From contig NZ_JABMLE010000001.1 of assembly GCF_013205025.1 (NCBI RefSeq), positions 1 to 64,000 on the forward strand: 64,000 nucleotides of DNA, written 5' to 3'. The position numbers and the translations under genes were made by a program. The notes below the pieces were generated by a model. It searched no databases. It was not told the origin of the DNA and was given only the letters and a program-made list of their open reading frames with translations. The stretch's first letter is position 1; every line of letters starts with the position of its first letter. The stretch comes from Rathayibacter sp. VKM Ac-2857 (GTDB taxonomy: Bacteria > Actinomycetota > Actinomycetes > Actinomycetales > Microbacteriaceae). Shown here piece after piece: positions 18,006-25,449 of this stretch.

Positions 18006-18284
18006 TCAGGCGCGGCTGCGGGCGCGTCCGCCGAAGCGGGTGTAGAGGAACAGCACGATGATCGCGCCGATGATGGAGCCGATGATCCCGGCCGGCTGGA
18101 GGAAGCCCTCCATCGGGTCGTGCTGGAAGATCAGGAAGCCGAGGAAGCCGCCGACGAAGGATCCGACGATCCCCAGCACGATGGTCATCAGGATGCTGAT
18201 GTTCTGGCGTCCCGGCACGATGAGGCGGGCGAGAGCGCCGGCGATGAGGCCGACGACGATGAGGCTGATGATGAGTCCGAGCAC
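18006..18284 (-). CDS. GlsB/YeaQ/YmgE-family stress-associated membrane protein
   Basis: A small membrane protein of about 92 residues with three hydrophobic segments and the family motifs GLIAGALARLIVPG, GIVGSFVGGFLG and IGAIIVLFLYTR. The family (transglycosylase-associated protein family) is stress-induced in several bacteria; no biochemical activity is established. The GTG at 18284 was chosen because AGGAAGG sits 8 nt upstream; the GTG at 18293 would abut that sequence directly and so lacks proper spacing. It is divergent from the response regulator, with an unusual palindrome between them. Confidence 0.8.
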   Translation of the reverse strand: MLGLIISLIVVGLIAGALARLIVPGRQNISILMTIVLGIVGSFVGGFLGFLIFQHDPMEGFLQPAGIIGSIIGAIIVLFLYTRFGGRARSRA

Positions 18285-18382
18285 GGGAGTCACCTTCCTG
18301 TCGAGCACGGCGGACCGTGCGGTGGGGCTCTGCGGTCGCTGAGCCGATGGGCAACCCAAGCAGTCGCGGAGGGGTGGCCGGT

Positions 18383-18427
18383 ACACCCCTGGGGGTGTGG
18401 TCACGGTGCCCGGTGGCGCGGTACGGT
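18383..18427 (+). promoter_or_regulatory. Palindrome and leaderless promoter of the response regulator gene
   Basis: ACACCCCTGGGGGTGT at 18383-18398 is a palindrome with 7-bp arms and a 2-bp centre. It lies just upstream of the -35 position for TACGGT (18422-18427), which is six bases before the ATG at 18434. The site is well placed for autoregulation by the encoded NarL-type regulator. It also resembles the C-rich/G-rich operators of copper-sensing CsoR proteins, so another factor is possible. Confidence 0.5.
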
Positions 18428-18433
18428 CCGTGC

Positions 18434-19102
18434 ATGCCCACGCCCCTGCCCACGCCCCTCACCGTCGCCCTCGTCGACGACTACGACGTGGTGCTCAAGG
18501 GCCTCGCGCACATGTTCGACCACTACCGCGACCGCGTCGTCGTCGCCGAGATCGACGCGAACGCCGCGCTCTCCGACCGCATCGACATCGTCCTCTACGA
18601 CTCGTTCGCCCAGCCGGAGTCGGACCTGCAGGAGCTCGCCGACCTCGTCCGCAACCCGCGCGCCGAGCACGTCGTCGTCTACACCTGGAACTTCCACCCC
18701 GACCTCGTCGCCGACGCCCTCGACCAGGGCGTGCGCGGCTACCTGTCGAAGACCCTCCCCGCGCGCGAGCTCGTCGCCGCCCTCGAGGCCGTCCGCTCCG
18801 GCGAGCTCGTCGTCAGCGAGCCGCCCCGCCGCGCCGGCACCGCCCCCGGCCTCGACTGGCCCGGCCGGCACGAGGGCATCACCGACCGCGAGTCCGAGAT
18901 CCTCGCCCTGATCACCCAGGGCAAGAGCAACGCCGACGTCGCCGCCCTCACCTACCTCAGCCCCAACACGGTCAAGTCCTACATCCGCAGCGTCTACGGC
19001 AAGATCGGAGCCTCCAGCCGCACCCAGGCCGTCCTCTGGGGCGTCGAGCACGGCTTCACCCCCGACCACCACCGCATCGACCACTGGCTCGGCGGGCCGT
19101 GA
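18434..19102 (+). CDS. Orphan NarL/FixJ-type response regulator
   Basis: Two-component response regulator of 222 residues. The receiver domain starts VALVDDYDVVLKGLAHM with the acidic pair, and the likely phospho-acceptor Asp is in IDIVLYDSF; KTLPAREL supplies the conserved Lys near the domain end. The C-terminal LuxR-type helix-turn-helix is ITDRESEILALITQGKSNAD followed by SPNTVKSYIRSVYGKIGA. No histidine kinase gene adjoins it, so its partner is unknown. No ribosome binding site precedes the ATG; TACGGT is six bases upstream, indicating a leaderless mRNA and ruling out longer in-frame starts. Confidence 0.88.
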   Translation: MPTPLPTPLTVALVDDYDVVLKGLAHMFDHYRDRVVVAEIDANAALSDRIDIVLYDSFAQPESDLQELADLVRNPRAEHVVVYTWNFHPDLVADALDQGVRGYLSKTLPARELVAALEAVRSGELVVSEPPRRAGTAPGLDWPGRHEGITDRESEILALITQGKSNADVAALTYLSPNTVKSYIRSVYGKIGASSRTQAVLWGVEHGFTPDHHRIDHWLGGP

Positions 19103-19263
19103 CCGCGCACGCCCACCTTCGGCTCGTGAAACCGGCTCCGGCGCGCTGAATCGCGCCGTTCCGACGAGCCCGACGCGCTTCCGCGAGCCCGAGCCGCTCC
19201 GCCGCCCGTCCACGCCCCTCGAATCCGCCTAGGGTGAGCACACCGGAGCACGAGGGGGACGCG

Positions 19264-19692
19264 ATGCCACGGAACCACCGGCACAGAAGAGCCACCGGCG
19301 CGGCGATCGCGCTGCTCGCCCTGCCGCTGCTCGCGGGGTGCGCGGGGCCGACGCCCTACTCGGACTTCGATCGGACGCGGGACGAGCGGGACGTGCTGCC
19401 GGATCTCGGCGACGTGGGCGAGCAGATCGACCCCGACTCGGTTCGCTTCGTCGGCACGGCCGAGGGCGTGGACGTCTACCTCGGCTCGTCGATCCGCGGT
19501 GACGACCACTGCGTGATCATCGACGGCGACGACGGGCCCGTGAGCGGCTGCGGCGGAGGCGGCGACCTGGAGGTGTCGCAGCGCACCTCGGTCGTGGTGC
19601 AGGTGCATCCCGACGGCGTCGTGCCGGAGGACTCCCCCGGTCTCGATTGGACGGCCCTCGGTCAAAACGTGTCGGTACGGTCCTACAACTGA
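19264..19692 (+). CDS. Putative lipoprotein of unknown function
   Basis: A 142-residue predicted lipoprotein. Basic residues MPRNHRHRR precede a hydrophobic core and a lipobox LLAGC, so the mature protein should start at that Cys and be membrane-anchored outside the cell. The mature part is acidic; two later cysteines (DDHC and SGCGG) may form a disulfide. I do not recognise the family. GAGGGGG precedes the ATG at 19264, and TAGGGT at 19230-19235 is a plausible -10. Its end overlaps the convergent DHFR-like gene by 10 bp. Confidence 0.7.
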   Translation: MPRNHRHRRATGAAIALLALPLLAGCAGPTPYSDFDRTRDERDVLPDLGDVGEQIDPDSVRFVGTAEGVDVYLGSSIRGDDHCVIIDGDDGPVSGCGGGGDLEVSQRTSVVVQVHPDGVVPEDSPGLDWTALGQNVSVRSYN

Positions 19693-20267
19693 TCGCCGTC
19701 CCGCCTGCGGTAGGTCGCCAGCGCGACGCCACCGGGCAGCGCGAGCAGATCGACCGCCTCCAGCGCCACCGGCCGCGCGAGCCCGCCGAGCAGCGGGACG
19801 CCCGCGCCCAGGAGCAGCGGCGAGATCTTCACCTGGATCTCGTCGATCTCCTCGATCAGCTTCGCGGCGAGATCGCCGCCGCCGCAGAGCCAGATGTCGC
19901 GCCCCGGCTCCCGCTTGAGCGCCGCGACCTGCGCCCGGACGTCGCCCGACATCGTCTCCACCCGGTCGGAGGCGGGCAGGCGTCCGTGCGTCACCACGAT
20001 CTGGCGCAGGTGCGGGTAGGCGCCGTCGACGAGCCCGGCGTCCACCGCGGGGGCATGGGTCCGGCGGCCGAGCAGCACGGTGTCGAACCGGCGCGGCGGC
20101 GCCGTGACACCGAGCGCCGCGCGCAGGTGCGCCGGGCAGGTCTCGGGGTAGCGCTCGAAGAGGTCCGCCAGGGTCTCCGGCGCGGTCGGGAACGCGGAGA
20201 CGTCCCCCGCCGGGTCCGCGAGGAAGCCGTCGAGCGAGGTGGCGATGTAGTAGACGAGGTCGCGCAT
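19683..20267 (-). CDS. Dihydrofolate reductase/RibD C-domain family protein
   Basis: A 194-residue DHFR-like reductase. It begins MRDLVYYIATSLDGFLADPAG, has a VLLGRRTHAP strand-helix and ends with the nucleotide-binding region GRDIWLCGGGDLAAKLIEE and SPLLLGAGVPLLGG. It is only distantly similar to the other two family members in this window (12223-12879 and 42561-43265), so these are separate acquisitions or old paralogues. Substrate unknown. TACCGT (20281-20276) lies 8 nt upstream of the ATG, giving a very short or absent leader. Confidence 0.85.
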   Translation of the reverse strand: MRDLVYYIATSLDGFLADPAGDVSAFPTAPETLADLFERYPETCPAHLRAALGVTAPPRRFDTVLLGRRTHAPAVDAGLVDGAYPHLRQIVVTHGRLPASDRVETMSGDVRAQVAALKREPGRDIWLCGGGDLAAKLIEEIDEIQVKISPLLLGAGVPLLGGLARPVALEAVDLLALPGGVALATYRRRDGDQL

Positions 20268-20298
20268 GCCACCGCACGGTACCTCTCGTCGGCGGGGG

Positions 20299-20334
20299 TC
20301 TTCTACCCTGGAAGGGCTCTTCTACCCTGGAAGG
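20299..20334 (+). promoter_or_regulatory. Tandemly duplicated -10 promoter element
   Basis: A 17-bp unit TCTTCTACCCTGGAAGG occurs twice, at 20299-20315 and 20318-20334, a period of 19 bp. Each copy carries TACCCT (20304-20309 and 20323-20328), a typical actinobacterial -10. The second copy merges into the ribosome binding site of the DUF1992 gene. Two start sites 19 nt apart are therefore expected. Confidence 0.5.
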
Positions 20335-20346
20335 AGAGGAGGCCCC

Positions 20347-20895
20347 ATGTCCGAAGCGAGGGATCGCGCCGCCCGGTACGCCGCGGAGCGCGCGGCCGGC
20401 GGCCGGCCGGAGACCGACGACGAGAGCACCGGCTCGCTGCCGGAGAACGCGGAGGACCGCGCCGCGTTCATCGAGACGTCGATCCAGCAGGCGATCCGCC
20501 GCGGCGAGTTCGACGACCTGCCCGGCGCCGGCAAGCCGCTCGAGGGGCTCGGCGAGCACCACGACCCGGACTGGTGGATCCGCCGCAAGATCGAGCGGGA
20601 GAACCTCACCGGCATCGGACCGGCCGCGTTCCTGCTCCGCGCCGAGGACCGCAGGCTCGACGAGCAGCTCGACCGCCTGATGCGCGAGTCCGAGGTGCGG
20701 GCCGTGCTGACCGACTTCAACGGGCGCGTCGTCGAGGCCCGCCGCCAGCTGCTGGGCGGCCCGCCGGTGGTCACGCCACTGCGCGACATCGACGCGGAGG
20801 TCTCCGCCTGGACCGAGCGCCGGAACGCCCGGTTCGCGGCGCCCGAGCCGCAAGAGCCCGCGCGGCCCCGCCGCCGGTGGTGGCGCCGGCGCTGA
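20347..20895 (+). CDS. DUF1992 (DnaJ-homologue C28-like) protein
   Basis: A 182-residue protein with the DUF1992 core: FIETSIQQAIRRGEFDDLPG followed by GKPLEGLGEHHDPDWWIRRK and ENLTGIGPAAFLLRAEDRRL. This domain is shared by bacterial YhdN-like proteins and the conserved region of eukaryotic DNAJC28; its function is unknown. The C-terminus is a basic, Pro/Arg-rich tail. The start ATG follows a strong AAGGAGAGGAGG, preceded by the duplicated promoter. Confidence 0.85.
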   Translation: MSEARDRAARYAAERAAGGRPETDDESTGSLPENAEDRAAFIETSIQQAIRRGEFDDLPGAGKPLEGLGEHHDPDWWIRRKIERENLTGIGPAAFLLRAEDRRLDEQLDRLMRESEVRAVLTDFNGRVVEARRQLLGGPPVVTPLRDIDAEVSAWTERRNARFAAPEPQEPARPRRRWWRRR

Positions 20896-20960
20896 CCGCT
20901 CCGCGCACGAGCACACCGATCCTCATCACTATGCTGGGAAACTCCGCGAGGGAGGGTCGG

Positions 20961-22133
20961 ATGAAGGTTCCGCGCACCGCGACGACCCGCGTCGTCACCG
21001 AGATCAACCGGACGGCGATCGTCGACGCCCTGCGTCTGCACGGTCCCTCCTCCCGCAGCGCCATCGCGCGCCACACCGGCCTCAGCCCCGCCACCGTCGA
21101 GCGGCTCTGCTCGGCCCTCCTCGGCGAGGGCGTCATCGTGCTCGACGGCCGCGAGCGCTCCTCCGGCGGCCGGCCGTCCTCGCTCTACCGCTACGCCGGC
21201 GACGCGCGCGTCGTCGCCGCGATCGAGGTGTCCGAGGCGCAGGCGCACGGCCGCCTCGTCGACTTCGACGGCAAGACCGTGCGCGACGAGGTCCTCGCCT
21301 TCGAGCTCTCCGGCGACGGATCCGACGCCGACCGCCGCCTCGCCGGCACCATCGAGATGGTCGACCTGCTGATGGCCGCGTCGAAGCGCATCCGCAAGCC
21401 GTGCGCGGGAGTCGGCGTCACCATCCCGGGCATCGTGCACGGTCCGGAGGGCCGGGTCACCAACACGATCGAGCTCGGCTGGAGCGACGTGATGCTCGGC
21501 AGCATCCTCAAGGCCCGCGTCGGCGTGCCCGTGCTGGTCGAGAACGACGCCAACGCCATCGGCTTCGGCGAGTGGTCGCGCGGCGCCGGCCGCGGCACGC
21601 AGAGCCTCGCCACCTACGTGCTCGGCGTCGGAGTCGGTGCCGGCATCGTGCACGACGGTGCGCTGCTGCGCGGCTCGCGCTCGGCCGCGGGCGAGATCGG
21701 CTACCTGGTCACCGAGCGCTCGCACCTCGAGCGCCCGTACACGACGCAGGGCGACCTGGAGTCGCGGATCGCCGGAATCTCCCGCGGCTACGCCCGCGAG
21801 CACGCGTCCGACGCGGCGAACCCGCTCGGCGCCCTGCTCGACGCGGCCGCGGCCGGCGAGGAGTCCGCCCAGGCGCCCGCCGCCGAGGTCTTCGACTACA
21901 TCGGCCTGTCCTGCATCGCGCTCTGCACCGTGCTCGACCCGGAGCTGATCGTGCTGGCCGGCCACCTCTCGCGCCAGCCCGCGTACGCGATCCAGGAGGT
22001 GACGCGCCGCCTGGTCGGCCGGATCACCATCCCGCCGCGCATCGCAACCGCCGAGCTGGGTGCCGACGCGGCGCTCGTCGGCGTCGCGCAGCTCATCATC
22101 GCCCGCTCGCGGACGGCGACCTATCTCAGCTGA
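20961..22133 (+). CDS. ROK-family (NagC/XylR-like) transcriptional regulator
   Basis: A 390-residue ROK regulator. The N-terminal winged helix (NRTAIVDALRLHGPSSRSAI, then ARHTGLSPATVERLCSALL) is followed by a sugar-kinase-like domain with GVGVTIPGIV, VENDANAIGFGEWSRGAGRG and VGVGAGIVHDGALLRGSRSA. The usual CxCGxxGCxE zinc motif is degraded, since GEIGYLVTE is followed by SHLERPYTTQGDLES without cysteines. Its position beside nagB, a sugar kinase gene and an ABC importer suggests it controls the glycan locus in response to a phosphorylated amino sugar. The ATG at 20961 follows GAGGGAGGG, so the earlier ATG at 20931 is rejected. It overlaps convergent nagB by 8 bp. Confidence 0.88.
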   Translation: MKVPRTATTRVVTEINRTAIVDALRLHGPSSRSAIARHTGLSPATVERLCSALLGEGVIVLDGRERSSGGRPSSLYRYAGDARVVAAIEVSEAQAHGRLVDFDGKTVRDEVLAFELSGDGSDADRRLAGTIEMVDLLMAASKRIRKPCAGVGVTIPGIVHGPEGRVTNTIELGWSDVMLGSILKARVGVPVLVENDANAIGFGEWSRGAGRGTQSLATYVLGVGVGAGIVHDGALLRGSRSAAGEIGYLVTERSHLERPYTTQGDLESRIAGISRGYAREHASDAANPLGALLDAAAAGEESAQAPAAEVFDYIGLSCIALCTVLDPELIVLAGHLSRQPAYAIQEVTRRLVGRITIPPRIATAELGADAALVGVAQLIIARSRTATYLS

Positions 22134-22908
22134 GGCGCCGGTCGAGCGCTGCGGCCGCCTGCTGGTCCAGCAGCACCGTCACGTCCGGGTGGCCCTGCAG
22201 CGCCGAGGCCGGGCAATCGACGTCGACCGGACCGAGCAGCGCGCGCGCCACGGCGTCCGCCTTGGCCGACCCCGAGGCGAGCAGCACCAGCGAGCGCGCG
22301 GACAGGATGGTCGCGACGCCCTGCGTGATCGCCGACTCCGGCACCCGGTCGATCCGCCCGTCGAAGAACCGGGCGTTCGCCTCACGGGTGCTCCGCTCGA
22401 GCCGGACGACGTGCGTGCCGGCGTCGTGCGGGGTGCCGGGCTCGTTGAAGCCGATGTGCCCGTTGCCGCCGATGCCGAGGATCTGCAGGTCGACGCCGCC
22501 GACCGCGCGGATGGCCGCGTCGTAGTCGCGCCCCGCCTGCTCGCCGTCCGCGCGAGTGCCGTCCGGGACGTGCACGGCGCCCACGCCGAGCGGCACGCGC
22601 ACCTCGCGGTCGAGGACCGCGCGGTAGCTCTCGGGATGCCCGAGATCGATCCCGACGTACTCGTCGAGCGCGAAGGCGCTCACCCCGGAGAAGTCGATCC
22701 GGCCCGCCATGACACGCTCGGCGAGCTCGCGGTACAGCAGCGAGGGCGTCGAGCCGGTCGCGACGCCCAGCACCGCGCGCGGGTCGGCGAGGACGCGCTC
22801 GGCGACGAGATCCGCGGCGGCGCGGGAGGCCTCGGCGAAGGAGTCGAAGACGCGGACGGTGGTGCCGGGGGCGAAAGCGGTGCTCCCGCGGGTTCCGGTC
22901 AGGCTCAC
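22126..22908 (-). CDS. nagB: Glucosamine-6-phosphate deaminase
   Basis: Converts glucosamine-6-phosphate to fructose-6-phosphate and ammonia, the last step feeding amino sugars into glycolysis. The 260-residue chain has the phosphate loop GVATGSTPSLLYREL, the catalytic Asp in SAFALDEYVG, and GIGGNGHIGFNEPG with the active-site His. It starts at a GTG overlapping the TGA of the kinase gene (GTGA), so the two are translationally coupled. NagA at 34559-35734 supplies its substrate. Confidence 0.93.
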   Translation of the reverse strand: MSLTGTRGSTAFAPGTTVRVFDSFAEASRAAADLVAERVLADPRAVLGVATGSTPSLLYRELAERVMAGRIDFSGVSAFALDEYVGIDLGHPESYRAVLDREVRVPLGVGAVHVPDGTRADGEQAGRDYDAAIRAVGGVDLQILGIGGNGHIGFNEPGTPHDAGTHVVRLERSTREANARFFDGRIDRVPESAITQGVATILSARSLVLLASGSAKADAVARALLGPVDVDCPASALQGHPDVTVLLDQQAAAALDRRLS

Positions 22909-23867
22909 GAGGCCACCTCCGAGAGGGTGCGCTCGGCGGTGGCGAGGGCCCGTGCGTGCGCCATCGCGCCCACCACCGGCGGCCGCCGCACGACGACGAA
23001 CGCCAGCTGCGGAGCCCCCTCGGCCAGCCGCTCGCGGATCCGCCGCTCGTACGCGGGCTGGTTGACAATCACGCCGCCGCCCGCCACCACGAGCGAGCCG
23101 ATCGCCCCGCGGCGCACGAGCGAGGCGACGCCCGCGGCCAGCGCCTGCGCGGCGTCCTCGACGATCCGCCCGGCGAGGGCCGACCCGGCGGCCGCCTGCT
23201 CGAAGACGAGCGGGGCGAACGCGCCCCAGGCCGCGCCGCCGGCGATGCGCGTCGCCTCGGCGGCGAGGGTCGCGGCGTCGCTCGCGCCGAACGCGGTGAG
23301 GACGGCGCCGATCAGCGGATCCGGGGCCCCGCCCTCAGGAGTGACACCGTTATCGCAGGCCACGAGGGTCGCCCGCAGCGCCGTCGACACGAGGTCGTGC
23401 GCGCTGCCGCGGTCGCCGAGCGGCCAGCCGTGGCCGTCGACGGTGATCCGGGCGCCGTCCGCGGTCGTCCCGCAGATCACGGCGCCGGTGCCGACGATCA
23501 TCTGGATGCTCGGTTCCTCCTGCTCCGCGAAGCCCAGCAGCTCGGCGTCGTTGACGACCGTCACGGGCCGGCCGAGGCGGAGCGACAGCGTCGCCGTCGC
23601 CTCCCGCATCTGCCCGGGGGTGTCGCAGCCGTGCACGCCGAGCACCACGACGGCGTCCTCGGCGAGCGGGCGGAGGCGCAGCAGCACCTCGGCCAGTCGC
23701 GGCAGGTTCTCGGGGTCGGCGAAGAGCTCGCCGGAGCGCCAGGCGCTCGAGGGGAGGACGAGGTCCTCCTCCGCGCCGTCCGTGTCGAGGAGGCGGACGT
23801 GGGTCTTGGTGCCGCCCACGTCGACACCGACGAGGTGGGCTGCGGCCTGCGGAGGATTTTGCGTCAC
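22905..23867 (-). CDS. BadF/BadG-type N-acetylglucosamine kinase-like protein
   Basis: A 320-residue ASKHA-fold kinase of the BadF/BadG/BcrA/BcrD type, most likely phosphorylating GlcNAc or a related amino sugar. The N-terminal phosphate loop is GVDVGGTKTHVRLLDTDG; VVNDAELLGF and MIVGTGAVICG form the catalytic and adenosine-side segments, and VVAGGGVIVN lies near the C-terminus. It is the first gene of a coupled pair with nagB, which fits GlcNAc, GlcNAc-6-P (NagA), GlcN-6-P (NagB) in order. The GTG at 23867 is chosen because upstream in-frame sequence is not protein-like; no clear ribosome binding site is visible. Confidence 0.82.
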   Translation of the reverse strand: MTQNPPQAAAHLVGVDVGGTKTHVRLLDTDGAEEDLVLPSSAWRSGELFADPENLPRLAEVLLRLRPLAEDAVVVLGVHGCDTPGQMREATATLSLRLGRPVTVVNDAELLGFAEQEEPSIQMIVGTGAVICGTTADGARITVDGHGWPLGDRGSAHDLVSTALRATLVACDNGVTPEGGAPDPLIGAVLTAFGASDAATLAAEATRIAGGAAWGAFAPLVFEQAAAGSALAGRIVEDAAQALAAGVASLVRRGAIGSLVVAGGGVIVNQPAYERRIRERLAEGAPQLAFVVVRRPPVVGAMAHARALATAERTLSEVAS

Positions 23868-23941
23868 AGTGGCATGAAAGCATCTCTCGCCCCGTGGGAC
23901 AAGGCGGCTGGCGCGTGATGCAGCCCCTCGCACACCCTCGC

Positions 23942-23967
23942 GTTACGGCGCTGTTTCCGCGAGTTAC
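23942..23967. promoter_or_regulatory. GlnR-like box between the kinase gene and the ABC importer
   Basis: On the - strand the region reads GTAAC, 5 bp, GAAAC, 6 bp, GTAAC (23967-23963, 23957-23953, 23946-23942). GTNAC-N6-GAAAC repeats at about 11-bp intervals are the known binding pattern of the actinobacterial nitrogen regulator GlnR; here one interval is 10 bp. The site lies 75-100 bp upstream of the kinase-nagB pair and about 135-160 bp upstream of the importer. Because amino sugars supply nitrogen, control by GlnR is plausible. Confidence 0.4.
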
Positions 23968-24004
23968 GGCCCGATCACGACTTCCGGCGCCTCGAAGATT
24001 CTTG

Positions 24005-24033
24005 TTGACCTATATGGGTCGTATTGATAAGAA
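24005..24033 (+). promoter_or_regulatory. Promoter and candidate ROK operator of the importer operon
   Basis: TTGACC (24005-24010) is a good -35; at 17 nt spacing TAAGAA (24028-24033) is a weak -10. The palindrome GACCTATATGGGTC (24007-24020), with a single mismatched pair, overlaps the -35 and spacer, where a repressor would block polymerase. The stretch is conspicuously AT-rich for this genome. The ROK regulator at 20961-22133 is the obvious candidate binder. Confidence 0.5.
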
Positions 24034-24100
24034 AGCACTACCGCCTCGACGACGAAGCGCCCGCGCCTCGTCGACTGACAGACACATGAAAGGTGTTCCG

Positions 24101-25363
24101 TTGAAGAAGACAGCACGCGCCACCCTGGCGCTCCTCGGCACGGGAGTGCTGATCGCTTCTCTCGCCGGGTGCGCGAACGGCTCCTCCGGAGCCGGCGCCT
24201 CCGACCCGCTCCAGTTCGTCCTCTCCGGCGACGGGACCCAGGGCGGCGGCTACCAAAAGATGGCCGATCTCTACCAGGAGCAGACCGGTGTCGAGGTCGA
24301 GATCGTCGACGTCCCGGGCGACGACCTGACGACGCGCCTGCGCAACAGCGCTCAGGCGAACGACCTGCCGGCCCTCGCCGCGGCGGCGAACGTCGACCCG
24401 CTGTGGAAGGACCAGATCCTCGACCTCTCGCAGATCGCGACCGACCAGGACATCCTGCCGCTGCTCGCCGTGCCCGACCCCGAGGACGGCAAGGTCAAGG
24501 CGCTGCCCACCAGCCTCACCTCGGTCGGCATGTTCATCAACAAGTCGCTCTTCGACGAGGCCGGCGTCTCCTACCCCACCGACGCGACGCAGAGCTGGAC
24601 CTGGGACGAGTTCGTCGCCAAGTCCGAGGAGGTCCAGGCGGCCACCGGCGCGCAGTACGGCATGGTGATGGACAACTCCGCGCACCGCCTCCGCTCCTTC
24701 CTCTACGAGTTCGGCAGCGAGGGCATCGTCGACGACGGCGGCACCTTCACCGCGAACGCCGAGACGAAGACGGCGCTGGAGTACTTCAAGAAGCTCAACG
24801 ACGACGGGTTCATGCCCAAGTCGGTCTGGACCGCCGGCGAGGACGCCAGCGCGACCTTCAAGAGCGGCCAGGTCGTCTCCTACTACTCCGGCGTCTGGCA
24901 GATCGCGGACTTCCAGTCGAACATCACCGAGTTCGAGTGGGCCTCGGTGCCGACCCCGCAGCAGCCCGTCAAGGCGACCAACTACGGCGCCGCCTCGTGG
25001 ATCGTCGCCTTCGACGGCACCGGCCAGGAGGAGGAGGCCCAGAAGTTCATCGACTGGCTCTACCAGCCCGAGCAGTACTCCGCGTACTGCGAGATCGCCG
25101 GCTGCCTGCCCGCCGTCACTGGCCTCGAGATGAACTACCCGGCCAACCAGGACGCGTTCGCGCTCTACAACGCCGAGATCGCGGCCTCGCCCGCCGTCTC
25201 CTCGCTGCAGACCGTCGACCAGCTGATCGGCGGCTACGAGGGCAAGTTCCTCCAGTCGGAGCCGCTCAAGGACGAGACGATCAAGTACCTCAACGACCAG
25301 CAGAGCGTCGACGAGACCATCGACAACATCCTGTCGACGACCCAGGCCGCCCTCGGCGAGTAG
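24101..25363 (+). CDS. Sugar ABC transporter substrate-binding lipoprotein
   Basis: Family 1 (MalE/UgpB-like) solute-binding protein of 420 residues, anchored outside the membrane. A Lys-rich start, hydrophobic core and lipobox SLAGC mark the lipoprotein signal; LQFVLSGDGTQGGGYQKMAD opens the mature two-lobed fold. It captures the oligosaccharide for the two permeases encoded next. The TTG at 24101 is preferred over the ATG at 24086 because AAAGGTG lies 6 nt upstream. A strong hairpin after the stop separates it from the permease genes, a common means of keeping binding protein in excess. Confidence 0.88.
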   Translation: MKKTARATLALLGTGVLIASLAGCANGSSGAGASDPLQFVLSGDGTQGGGYQKMADLYQEQTGVEVEIVDVPGDDLTTRLRNSAQANDLPALAAAANVDPLWKDQILDLSQIATDQDILPLLAVPDPEDGKVKALPTSLTSVGMFINKSLFDEAGVSYPTDATQSWTWDEFVAKSEEVQAATGAQYGMVMDNSAHRLRSFLYEFGSEGIVDDGGTFTANAETKTALEYFKKLNDDGFMPKSVWTAGEDASATFKSGQVVSYYSGVWQIADFQSNITEFEWASVPTPQQPVKATNYGAASWIVAFDGTGQEEEAQKFIDWLYQPEQYSAYCEIAGCLPAVTGLEMNYPANQDAFALYNAEIAASPAVSSLQTVDQLIGGYEGKFLQSEPLKDETIKYLNDQQSVDETIDNILSTTQAALGE

Positions 25364-25370
25364 GTCCCCC

Positions 25371-25402
25371 GGGCGGTGCGGGGTCCTCTCCCCGCACCGC
25401 CC
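25371..25402 (+). terminator. Intra-operon hairpin after the binding-protein gene
   Basis: A perfect 13-bp stem (25371-25383 with 25390-25402; arm GGGCGGTGCGGGG) and a 6-nt loop, located 8 nt after the binding-protein stop and 48 nt before the first permease start. It is likely a partial terminator or a 3' RNA stabiliser that raises binding-protein output relative to the permeases. Confidence 0.6.
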
Positions 25403-25449
25403 TCCCCCTCGACCGATCGCACCGCCGATCACCCGATCAGGAGAGCATC

